Source: Auanema rhodensis
Lineage: Eukaryota > Nematoda > Chromadorea > Rhabditida > Rhabditidae
DNA: 64,000 nt
Assembly (NCBI GenBank): GCA_964057225.1
Contig: OZ059899.1
Location: 15,942,501 to 16,006,500 of the forward strand
Reading direction: 5' to 3'
Position 1 is the first letter of the stretch, and every line of letters starts with the position of its first letter. Both the position numbers and the translations under genes were made by a program. The notes below the pieces were generated by a model. That model was given only the letters and a program-made list of their open reading frames with translations, did no database searches and had not been told where the DNA came from. Shown here in pieces: positions 35,901 to 46,400 of this stretch.

Positions 35901-38900
35901 TTTCCGGAAAAACGGTTTATATCGACCCCATCTACAAGATTTGTTCACAAAAAAGTTCAGGCTGTAGGCACTGTGTGTCCGGTGAATGTTCGCTTTGCTC
36001 CAACACCATCATCGAAAATCAAAAAAAAACACTTTGAGGTGGGGTATTCAGATGTGTAGATTCTGAATCTCTTAGTGAAATTTGGCTAGGACTTCTCCTG
36101 TTTCCGGAAAAACGGTTTATATTGACCCCATCTACAAGATTTGTTCACAAAAAAGTTCAGGCTGTAGGCACTGTGTGTCCGGTGAATGTTCGCTTTGCTC
36201 CAACACCATCATCGAAAATCAAATAAAAACACTTTGAGGTGGGGTATTCAGATGTGTAGATTCTGAATCTCTTAGTGAAATTTGGCTAGGACTTCTCCTG
36301 TTTCCGGAAAAACGGTTTATATCGACGCCATCCACAAGATTTGTTCACAAAAAAGTTCAGGCTGTAGTCACGTTGTGTCCGGTGAATGTTCGCTTTGCTC
36401 CAACACCATCATCGAAAATCAAATAAAAACACTTTGAGGTGGGGTATTCAGATGTGTAGATTCTGAATCTCTTAGTGAAATTTGGCTAGGACTTCTCCTG
36501 TTTCCGGAAAAACGGTTTATATCGACCCCATCCACAAGATTTGTTCACAAAAAAGTGCAGGCTGTAGTCACGTTGTGTCCGGTGAATGTTCGCTTTTCTC
36601 TAAGATTATTATCGAAAATCAAATAAAAACACTTTGAGGTGGGGTATTCAGATGTTTAGATTCTGAATCTCTTAGTGAAATTTGGCTAGGACTTCTCCTG
36701 TTTACGGAAAAACGGTTTATATCGACGCCATCCACAAGATTTGTTCACAAAAAAGGTCAGGCTGTAGTCACGTTGTGTCCGGTGAATGTTCGCTCTGCTC
36801 CAAGACCAATATCCAAAATCAAACAAAAACACTTTGAGGTGGGGTATTCAGATGTGTAGATTCTGAATCTCTTAGTGAAATTTGGCTAGGACTTCTCCTG
36901 TTTCCGGAAAAACGGTTTATATCGACCCCATCCACAAGATTTGTTCACAAAAAAGTTCAGGCTGTAGTCACGTTGTGTCCGGTGAATGTTCGCTTTTCTC
37001 TAAGATCATTATCGAAAATCAAATAAAAACACTTTGAGGTGGGGTATTCAGATGTGTAGATTCTGAATCTCTTAGTGAAATTTGGCTAGGACTTCTCTTG
37101 TTTCCGGAAAAACGGTTTATATCGACCCCATCCACAAGATTTGTTCACAAAAAAGGTCAGGCTGTAGTCACGTTGTGTCCGGTGAATGTTCGCTTTGCTC
37201 CAAGACCAATATCCAAAATCAAACAAAAACACTTTGAGGTGGGGTATTCAGATGTGTAGATTCTGAATCTCTTAGTGAAATTTGGCTAGGACTTCTCTTG
37301 TTTCCGGAAAAACGGTTTATATCGACCCCATCCACAAGATTTGTTCACAAAAAAGTGCAGGCTGTAGTCACGTTGTGTCCGGTGAATGTTCGCTTTTCTC
37401 TAAGATTATTATCGAAAATCAAATAAAAACACTTTGAGGTGGGGTATTCAGATGTTTAGATTCTGAATCTCTTAGTGAAATTTGGCTAGGACTTCTCCTG
37501 TTTACGGAAAAACGGTTTATATCGACGCCATCCACAAGATTTGTTCACAAAAAAGGTCAGGCTGTAGTCACGTTGTGTCCGGTGAATGTTCGCTTTGCTC
37601 CAAGACCAATATCCAAAATCAAACAAAAACACTTTGAGGTGGGGTATTCAGATGTGTAGATTCTGAATCTCTTAGTGAAATTTGGCTAGGACTTCTCCTG
37701 TTTCCGGAAAAACGGTTTATATCGACCCCATCCACAAGATTTGTTCACAAAAAAGTTCAGGCTGTAGTCACGTAGTGTCCGGTGAATGTTCGCTTTTCTC
37801 TAAGATCATTATCGAAAATCAAATAAAAACACTTTGAGGTGGGGTATTCAGATGTGTAGATTCTGAATCTCTTAGTGAAATTTGGCTAGGACTTCTCTTG
37901 TTTCCGGAAAAACGGTTTATATCGACCCCATCCACAAGATTTGTTCACAAAAAAGGTCAGGCTGTAGTCACGTTGTGTCCGGTGAATGTTCGCTTTGCTC
38001 CAAGACCAATATCCAAAATCAAACAAAAACACTTTGAGGTGGGGTATTCAGATGTGTAGATTCTGAATCTCTTAGTGAAATTTGGCTAGGACTTCTCTTG
38101 TTTCCGGAAAAACGGTTTATATCGACCCCATCCACAAGATTTGTTCACAAAAAAGTTCAGGCTGTAGTCACGTAGTGTCCGGTGAATGTTCGCTTTTCTC
38201 TAAGATTATTATCGAAAATCAAATAAAAACACTTTGAGGTGGGGTATTCAGATGTTTAGATTCTGAATCTCTTAGTGAAATTTGGCTAGGACTTCTCCTG
38301 TTTACGGAAAAACGGTTTATATCGACGCCATCCACAAGATTTGTTCACAAAAAAGGTCAGGCTGTAGTCACGTAGTGTCCGGTGAATGTTCGCTTTTCTC
38401 TAAGATCATTATCGAAAATCAAATAAAAACACTTTGAGGTGGGGTATTCAGATGTGTAGATTCTGAATCTCTTAGTGAAATTTGGCTAGGACTTCTCTTG
38501 TTTCCGGAAAAACGGTTTATATCGACCCCATCCACAAGATTTGTTCACAAAAAAGGTCAGGCTGTAGTCACGTTGTGTCCGGTGAATGTTCGCTTTGCTC
38601 CAAGACCAATATCCAAAATCAAACAAAAACACTTTGAGGTGGGGTATTCAGATGTGTAGATTCTGAATCTCTTAGTGAAATTTGGCTAGGACTTCTCTTG
38701 TTTCCGGAAAAACGGTTTATATCGACCCCATCCACAAGATTTGTTCACAAAAAAGTTCAGGCTGTAGTCACGTAGTGTCCGGTGAATGTTCGCTTTTCTC
38801 TAAGATCATTATCGAAAATCAAATAAAAACACTTTGAGGTGGGGTATTCAGATGTGTAGATTCTGAATCTCTTAGTGAAATTTGGCTAGGACTTCTCTTG

Positions 38901-41212
38901 TTTCCGGAAAAACGGTTTATATCGACCCCATCCACAAGATTTGTTCACAAAAAAGTTCAGGCTGTAGTCACGTAGTGTCCGGTGAATGTTCGCTTTTCTC
39001 TAAGATCATTATCGAAAATCAAATAAAAACACTTTGAGGTGGGGTATTCAGATGTGTAGATTCTGAATCTCTTAGTGAAATTTGGCTAGGACTTCTCTTG
39101 TTTCCGGAAAAACGGTTTATATCGACCCCATCCACAAGATTTGTTCACAAAAAAGTTCAGGCTGTAGTCACGTAGTGTCCGGTGAATGTTCGCTTTGCTC
39201 CAAGACCAATATCCAAAATCAAACAAAAACACTTTGAAGTGGGGTATTCAGATGTGTAGATTCTGAATCTCTTAGTGAAATTTGGCTAGGACTTCTCCTG
39301 TTTCCGGAAAAACGGTTTATATCGACCCCATCCACAAGATTTGTTCACAAAAAAGTTCAGGCTGTAGTCACGTAGTGTCCGGTGAATGTTCGCTTTTCTC
39401 TAAGATCATTATCGAAAATCAAATAAAAACACTTTGAGGTGGGGTATTCAGATGTGTAGATTCTGAATCTCTTAGTGAAATTTGGCTAGGACTTCTCTTG
39501 TTTCCGGAAAAACGGTTTATATCGACCCCATCCACAAGATTTGTTCACAAAAAAGTTCAGGCTGTAGTCACGTAGTGTCCGGTGAATGTTCGCTTTTCTC
39601 TAAGATCATTATCGAAAATCAAATAAAAACACTTTGAGGTGGGGTATTCAGATGTGTAGATTCTGAATCTCTTAGTGAAATTTGGCTAGGACTTCTCTTG
39701 TTTCCGGAAAAACGGTTTATATCGACCCCATCCACAAGATTTGTTCACAAAAAAGTTCAGGCTGTAGTCACGTAGTGTCCGGTGAATGTTCGCTTTTCTC
39801 TAAGATCATTATCGAAAATCAAATAAAAACACTTTGAGGTGGGGTATTCAGATGTGTAGATTCTGAATCTCTTAGTGAAATTTGGCTAGGACTTCTCTTT
39901 TTTCCGGAAAAACGGTTTATATCGACCCCATCCACAAGATTTGTTCACAAAAAAGTTCAGGCTGTAGTCACGTAGTGTCCGGTGAATGTTCGCTTTTCTC
40001 TAAGATCATTATCGAAAATCAAATAAAAACACTTTGAGGTGGGGTATTCAGATGTGTAGATTCTGAATCTCTTAGTGAAATTTGGCTAGGACTTCTCTTG
40101 TTTCCGGAAAAACGGTTTATATCGACCCCATCCACAAGATTTGTTCACAAAAAAGTTCAGGCTGTAGTCACGTAGTGTCCGGTGAATGTTCGCTTTGCTC
40201 CAAGACCAATATCCAAAATCAAACAAAAACACTTTGAAGTGGGGTATTCAGATGTGTAGATTCTGAATCTCTTAGTGAAATTTGGCTAGGACTTCTCCTG
40301 TTTCCGGAAAAACGGTTTATATCGACCCCATCCACAAGATTTGTTCACAAAAAAGTTCAGGCTGTAGTCACGTTGTGTCCGGTGAATGTTCGCTTTTCTC
40401 TAAGATCATTATCGAAAATCAAATAAAAACACTTTGAGGTGGGGTATTCAGATGTGTAGATTCTGAATCTCTTAGTGAAATTTGGCTAGGACTTCTCTTG
40501 TTTCCGGAAAAACGGTTTATATCGACCCCATCCACAAGATTTGTTCACAAAAAAGTTCAGGCTGTAGTCACGTAGTGTCCGCTGAATGTTCGCTTTGCTC
40601 CAAGACCATTATCCAAAATCAAATGAAAATACTTTGAGGTGGGGTATTCAGATGTGTAGATTCTGAATCTCTTAGTGAAATTTGGCTAGGACTTCTCCTG
40701 TTTACGGAAAAACGGTTTATATCGACCCCATCCACAAGATTTGTTCACAAAAAAGTTCAGGCTGTAGTCACGTTGTGTCCGGTGAATGTTCGCTTTTCTC
40801 TAAGATCATCATCGAAAATCAAATAAAAACACTTTGAGGTGGGGTATTCAGATGTGTAGATTCTGAATCTCTTAGTGAAATTTGGCTAGGACTTCTCCTG
40901 TTTACGGAAAAACGGTTTATGTCGACCCCATCCACAAGATTTGTTCACAAAAAAGTTCAGGCTGTAGTCACGTTGTGTCCGGTGAATGTTCGCTTTGTTC
41001 CAAGACCATCATCGAAAATCAAACAAAAACACTTTGAGGTGGGGTATTCAGATGTGTAGATTCTGAATCTCTTAGTGAAATTTGGCTAGGACTTCTCCTG
41101 TTTCCGGAAAAACGGTTTATATCGACCCCATCCACAAGATTTGTTCACAAAAAAGTGCAGGCTGTAGTCACGTTGTGTCCGCTGAATGTTCGCTTTGCTC
41201 CAAGACCATCAT
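14979..41212. repeat. 200-bp satellite array, right block
   Basis: It opens with the GTGAA duplication and continues the interrupted monomer in phase. Monomers start at 15054, 15254, 15454, 15655, 15856 and 16057; three units of 201 bp carry one extra A after CCGG. From 16057 to 41057 there are 125 monomers of exactly 200 bp, then a last partial one. Subfamilies are regional. An ACATTGAGGTGTTG form dominates about 18.4-35.6 kb. CACGTAGTGTCC and CTTCTCTTG forms dominate about 37-40.6 kb. Higher-order copies are visible: 25.0-26.4 kb repeats at 26.4-27.8 kb (7 monomers), 31.0-32.6 kb at 32.6-34.2 kb (8 monomers), and 17.4-19.9 kb at 28.4-30.9 kb (55 monomers apart). No credible gene lies within. 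It stops abruptly at a tRNA fragment. Confidence 0.97.
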
Positions 41213-41263
41213 GAAGAGACTAGTGCCTTCAACCAGCGCCTTAGACCACTCGGCCATCTCACC
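41213..41263 (-). pseudogene. tRNA-Leu fragment at satellite junction
   Basis: Only the 5' half plus anticodon arm of the tRNA remains, from the acceptor 5' strand to the variable arm. The satellite joins at GAAGAGAC. The anticodon-arm sequence is altered and the D-loop region has one change. It lacks the B box and cannot fold. Confidence 0.85.
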
Positions 41264-41360
41264 ATGATATGACTATTTCAGTCGTATGTTATATATTTCA
41301 ATTTGATCATCGCAGTAGGGTAAAAACAATTTTAGCAACGTTGGAATGCCAAAAGTAATC

Positions 41361-41442
41361 TGATGAGAGTGGGATTCGAACCCACGCCTCCGAAGAGACT
41401 GGTGCCTTAAACCAGCGCCTTAGACCGCTCGGCCATCTCACC
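41361..41442 (-). tRNA. tRNA-Leu(AAG)
   Basis: This is a class II tRNA with a long variable arm. The acceptor stem GGTGAGA pairs with TCTCATC through one G-T wobble. The anticodon stem CTGGT/ACCAG is perfect and the loop TTAAGGC gives AAG (41406-41408). The T arm is GTGGG-TTCGAAT-CCCAC with discriminator A. The terminator run is only T4 in this unit. Confidence 0.93.
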
Positions 41443-41537
41443 TTGATTTGGCATTTTCAGTCGTATGTTATATTTCAATTTGATCATCGCAGTAGGGTAA
41501 AAACAATTTTAGCAACGTTGGAATGCCAAAAATAATC

Positions 41538-41619
41538 TGATGAGAGTGGGATTCGAACCCACGCCTCCGAAGAGACTGGTGCCTTAAACCCGCGCCTTAG
41601 ACCGCTCGGCCATCTCACC
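41538..41619 (-). tRNA. tRNA-Leu(AAG), anticodon-stem variant
   Basis: The anticodon is AAG. One substitution in the anticodon stem (position 28) creates a mismatch, so folding may be weakened. A and B boxes are intact. Confidence 0.78.
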
Positions 41620-41714
41620 TTGATGTGACTATTTCAGTCGTATGTTATATTTAAATTTGATCATAACAGTAGGGTAAAAACAATTTTAGCAACGTTGGAA
41701 TGTCAAAAATAATC

Positions 41715-41796
41715 TGATGAGAGTGGGATTCGAACCCACGCCTCCGAAGAGACTGGTGCCTTAAACCAGCGCCTTAGACCGCTCGGCCATCTCACC
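41715..41796 (-). tRNA. tRNA-Leu(AAG)
   Basis: Canonical array body with all stems paired; anticodon AAG at 41760-41762. Confidence 0.92.
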
Positions 41797-41891
41797 TTGA
41801 TGTGACTATTTCAGTCGTATGTTATATTTGAATTTGATCATAGCAGTAGGGTAAAAACAATTTTAGCAACGTTAGAATGCCAAAAATAATC

Positions 41892-41973
41892 TGATGAGAG
41901 TGGGATTCGAACCCAAGCCTCCGAAGAGACTGGTGCCTTAAACCAGCGCCTTAGACCGCTCGGCCATCTCACC
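41892..41973 (-). tRNA. tRNA-Leu(AAG), T-stem variant
   Basis: The anticodon is AAG. A change at the base of the T stem (position 49) breaks one pair. The same change recurs at 42247, marking related units. Confidence 0.8.
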
Positions 41974-42068
41974 ATGAAATGACTATTTCAGTCGTATGTT
42001 ATATTCGAATTTGATCATCGCAGTGGGGTAAAAACAATTTTAGCAACGTTGGAATGTCAAAAATAATC

Positions 42069-42150
42069 TGATGAGAGTGGGATTCGAACCCACGCCTCCG
42101 AAGAGACTGGTGCCTTAAACCAGCGCCTTAGACCGCTCGGCCATCTCACC
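42069..42150 (-). tRNA. tRNA-Leu(AAG)
   Basis: Canonical body; anticodon AAG at 42114-42116. Confidence 0.92.
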
Positions 42151-42246
42151 TTGATGTGGCATTTTCAGTCGTATGTTATATTTGAATTTGATCATAGCAG
42201 TAGGGTAAAAACAATTTTAGCTACGTTGGAATATCAAAAAATAATC

Positions 42247-42328
42247 TGATGAGAGTGGGATTCGAACCCAAGCCTCCGAAGAGACTGGTGCCTTAAACCA
42301 GCGCCTTAGACCGCTCGGCCATCTCACC
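42247..42328 (-). tRNA. tRNA-Leu(AAG), T-stem variant
   Basis: The anticodon is AAG, with the same T-stem base change as the unit at 41892. Its 5' end lies 43-46 bp from the gypsy-type insertion, which sits in its upstream spacer. Confidence 0.8.
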
Positions 42329-42370
42329 ATGATGTGGCATTTTCAGTCGTATGTTATATTTCAATTTGAT

Positions 42371-42374
42371 CTTC
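42371..42374. repeat. Gypsy-type target site duplication, left copy
   Basis: CTTC precedes the left LTR and is repeated at 47930-47933. Removing the element plus one copy restores the 177-bp phase of the tRNA array exactly. Confidence 0.85.
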
Positions 42375-42711
42375 CGTTCCGTTATGCTCTCACATCGATC
42401 CTATAGACCAATAAAGCCTACAAGATGAGTGTGATAGTATTCCAGATGTAGCGGTAGATAAAGAGCATAATGGATAAACATAAGACTCGAGAAAGAAAGG
42501 TTTATTATGTCTACATGATTACAATAAGTTATATAAGTTTACATAAAGATATAAAGTGAAAGAGAGCTAAGAAAGGAAGACCAACCATCCATAGTCATTC
42601 CATAAGGCAAAGCTGAAGTCTGTGTTCCATATGAAGGGCGTGTCGTCCTCTCTCAGCCTCATGTCGTCTGATTCTAACCCTCCTGCTACGTATTGATTTC
42701 CGAATGGAACG
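42375..42711 (-). repeat. Gypsy-type 3' LTR
   Basis: It is 337 bp with inverted CGTTCC/GGAACG ends. It differs from the copy at 47593-47929 by two substitutions close to its right end. Confidence 0.9.
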
Positions 42712-43406
42712 TGCCATTTTTTCGAGTTTATGTCGCGTCCTCGCGAATAGCAAAGTATGTGGCTTGTTTCAATCGTAGCAGAAGGTTTAGTTTTAAAAAA
42801 TAAAAATTACAATGTTAACATAAAAATAGTAAAGATAAATTACAATATAATGTTAACCAATATTATCTGAAAAGAATTTAATAAAAATTATTTGAAAATA
42901 CATGAATATTAAGGAATAAAACAATCTTTTAGAATACCAGGGCTATATTTTGTCAGCGAGAGTGCGCAAAATAGCTTTTTAGGCACGACGCTGTCTAACT
43001 TGTTTGAGTATAGAGAAACGAGAGTCATGCTATATTATCGATGGAGCTAGCATGTTTCTTCAGCGTATTCAAAGCGAATTGTAATAATAAAAAAAAATTA
43101 AACTAAATCCCATATAATTTCCGGAATTGAATCATTAACTACTTGATAAGGACTGTTGCTCAGATGAATATGCAATATAATGTCTCTTATCTTTCATTTC
43201 TTCTTTATTTACGGGAAATTATTTGAAATTGATGAAGTTTTATAATCATATATGCTTTGAAACTGAAATGCTTTCTGATTATTAGCTTACATCTCGTCTT
43301 ACTCAAGTTTTTCAATGATATAATAATATGAATAGCTCTGGTTTTTTTTAAAAGAGAGTTGATACAAAGTTTTACAATAATTTTATCAATCTCGAAATTA
43401 TTTCTT
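42712..43406 (-). other. Non-coding 3' region of gypsy-type element
   Basis: About 700 bp of A/T-rich DNA lie between the integrase stop and the 3' LTR. I see no frame worth calling. The tract at 42712-42725 reads GAAAAAATGGCA on the element strand directly before the LTR and is the likely polypurine tract. Confidence 0.6.
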
Positions 43407-46400
43407 TCATCGTCTTCTTCTTGGTGGTAGCCAATTTTGGTCCGATGGGTCTTCTGGTTCTGTTTCTTCACTAGAGTCATAGTTATCGTTACCATTTATG
43501 ACTTTTATGATCTCAATATCGCTGTCGTCGTCCGTGTCATAAGTCGTTGTATTTGATCGCGTGTTTTGAGCGATTGTATGCTCCATTTTGCGTTCAAAAA
43601 GTTTGAGATTGTCTTTGTGTACGTCTTGAATTTTTCCAAATGGATTCTTGAGTTGTACCACCATGTTTCCTTCAACGTTGATGACTTCAAATGGTCCATC
43701 ATATGATTTGCGAAGCTTTTGACCTGGTTTATGCGCTTTAATTGCTAACATAACTTGGTCTCCTTTTCGGATATCTCTTTCTTCTATTCGTTGTCGTCCA
43801 TCATGTTTTCTCTTCGCGGTTTCTTGATGTTTTGCAAGATTTTCTTGAATGATGGTTCTTCTTTCTCCTCTGATATATTCGGTATTCTCAATTTCTTCCA
43901 AGATCTCTGGTTGTAATGTCTCGGGGAATAATTCTTTGTCTAATCTCATACGACTTTCTTTTCCGAATAATGCTATGTATGGAGAGATTCCTGTGGTTGC
44001 GTGTGTTATTGTATTTAACGCAAAAGTAATTTTTGGTAAATACATGTCCCAATCAGTTACGTCTTCGTTGAGATAGTGTGTTAATCCTTCTTCTAGCGTT
44101 CTGTGTAGTCTTTCGACTTGTCCATTAGAGTTTTTCTGATGAGGGAGTGTTGGCTCGTGTTTAATGCCAAGTTTTTCACACATTTCTTCAAATTTCTTTG
44201 ATACAAAATTAGATCCACGATCGGTTATTAAACGATTTGGTGGTCCAAAAATATATACGAAATTCCTGAGGAATCTATCAATGATGACATCGGTGACAAT
44301 TGTTGGTATAGCGATGGTTGTCGCCCATTTGGAGAATGAATCTTGTATTGTTAGGACATAATTGTTGTTTCTTTTTGAAGTAGGGAATGGTCCCATAATA
44401 TCCATATGTATTCTCTCAAATGGTTTTGATGGTATTTCAAATTGACCCATAGGCTGAACGGTCATAGCGTGAGGATCTTTCTTCCTTTGTGCGCATTTAA
44501 CGCATTGTTTCACAAAAATTGCTATGTCCGTTTGCATATTTGTCCAGCAAAATCTTCGTAGTATGGCTTCTTTAGTTTTGTTAATTCCTTGATGTGCTCC
44601 AATTGCTGGGTCTTCGTGAAATTCTTCGATAACCTTGTTGATAAGCTTGCTTTCCCTTGGTAAGATCAAAGCTGGGTGTGGTCCAATTGGTATTCCAAAA
44701 TTATTCTTGATGTCATAGAACAATTTATCCGTATCAAGTACAAACATTCGTGAAGATGGAAGGTTTATAAATTTTATGTCATCAATATCAGCTGCTGTTT
44801 TATTTCTTCTAAGCGTAACGAGAGTTTTTAGCTCATGTACAAGGTCAATTGTATCTTTTATAAATTTGCTGTTTCTTTCTTCTTGATCAGTTAATAATTG
44901 TTTCCTTATTGGTGGCATTTTTACGAATGCTTTTAATATTTCTTGTCTTGATGGAACTGTTAATTTGTCTTCAATTATAACTGGTGTATTGGCTAAATCA
45001 AGAGCAATAGTTTCAGCACGCTCTCGATAAGTGCCTTCTTTTGTACGAATTAACCGATCAAATTCAATAACGGTCAAACGATCTGATATTTGTTGAAGAA
45101 GTTGCCTGGATGTTAAATAAGATATTCCAGCTTTAGTAGCTAAAGCTAATTCTCTTTGAGCAACATATTGTAAAATGGCTTCGTCTTTATCACGGAAATC
45201 ATATTGTTTGAGAAAATGTCTTAAAGATTTCTCATAAATTTGAATTTTAAAGAAAAATTCAAAATTTTCACGATGGGCTATTATCCATTCTTTCAAGGAA
45301 TATGTAGGGTCTACCATACGTCTTCCTTTAATTAGAGGAATAATTTGTGTAATTCCTGGATTACTCATAAGTGGTCTTAAAAATGGATATGGGCAAATTC
45401 GAAGCGTGTACGTTTCAAAATCTTCAACTTCATTTATTCTATCCTGATCGAATGGGAATGAGCATTTTGTAGAAGTTGCGCGTTTAGGTCTTTTGAACGG
45501 CAATTTCTTAAATTCTCGTTCAATTAGGAGTGTGATATTGATATCATTAGGATATTTGGGGAATGTTATATAATTTCCTGATGTTGTGTGGAATGCTGGT
45601 TGTCTAAAGCAGGATGCAATTGGTTTTGGTGTTATTTTACTCGAAAGGATAAGCGCTGATTGTGTACTTGGAATCAAAATAGTTTCTTTGCTTATTATAG
45701 CATCGTAGTAATGCATATCGATATAATTACAACGGGAATCCGATGTTTGGGGATCCCATATAATTATTGATGTATTTGATTTGCAATTACCATGATGAGC
45801 ACTACAACCTTCAGTGTTTAGTATTAAATTGGATAATATTGTATCATCGGGCATGCGGGTCATGACTCCGCGCTCTAGTACTAAACGCGGCCGCTCCTCG
45901 CACTCGTCGCGGCTAAACGAGCGCGCCGGATCATAGGAGGGCTCTGGTGTTGCTTGTGCTATACTATCGATTCTCTCCAGCTCCATGTTATTCCATTTGC
46001 GATCGCGAATCGCCTGCCTGCACTCGTGCGCCGCTATAGGCTGCACCCTATCGATTGTTCTGTTTGTGTCGCGGAGGAATAACAAATCGCGTACACACAG
46101 CTTGTGTACTTCCTTCGAGCAGCGCCACGCGTCCCACTCGTGTGCCGTGTGGTTTCGCGTGTATAGATGGATTTGTGTACGTAGCACATGATTTGTTTCT
46201 GTTAATTTACATTTCTTTACTACTGGTGGAACTAATAAGGCTCCTCCAGTTGCTTTTGTGCAAATTTGATATGAAGTTACACATGGCAGGAGAATTGCTA
46301 CTGTGATTTCCATTACAACCGTTAGTGATAACGGTGAAAGGGTCACAGAGTTAATTCGTGGTGTGCTTCTATCACGTCCTCTTGATTGATCTCTTTGATT

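Larger units (their letters stand above)
41213..42370 (-). repeat. tRNA-Leu tandem array, segment 1
   Basis: It starts at a truncated tRNA copy fused to the satellite and holds six full units. Spacing is 177 bp, with one step of 178 bp before the last. All six anticodons are AAG. Several spacers here give only T4 or T5 runs after the gene on the minus strand, against T6 further on. The array is interrupted at 42371 by the gypsy-type element. The next gene after it (47983) is exactly in phase once the element and one 4-bp duplication are removed. Confidence 0.95.

Noticed and set aside
1-41212. CRISPR-like array
   Set aside because: Monomers are contiguous 200-bp units with no unique spacers, in a eukaryotic context with no cas genes.
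41082-41267. 61-codon frame across the satellite to tRNA junction
   Set aside because: It exists only because a satellite monomer is fused to a tRNA fragment; no start context or homologue is seen.
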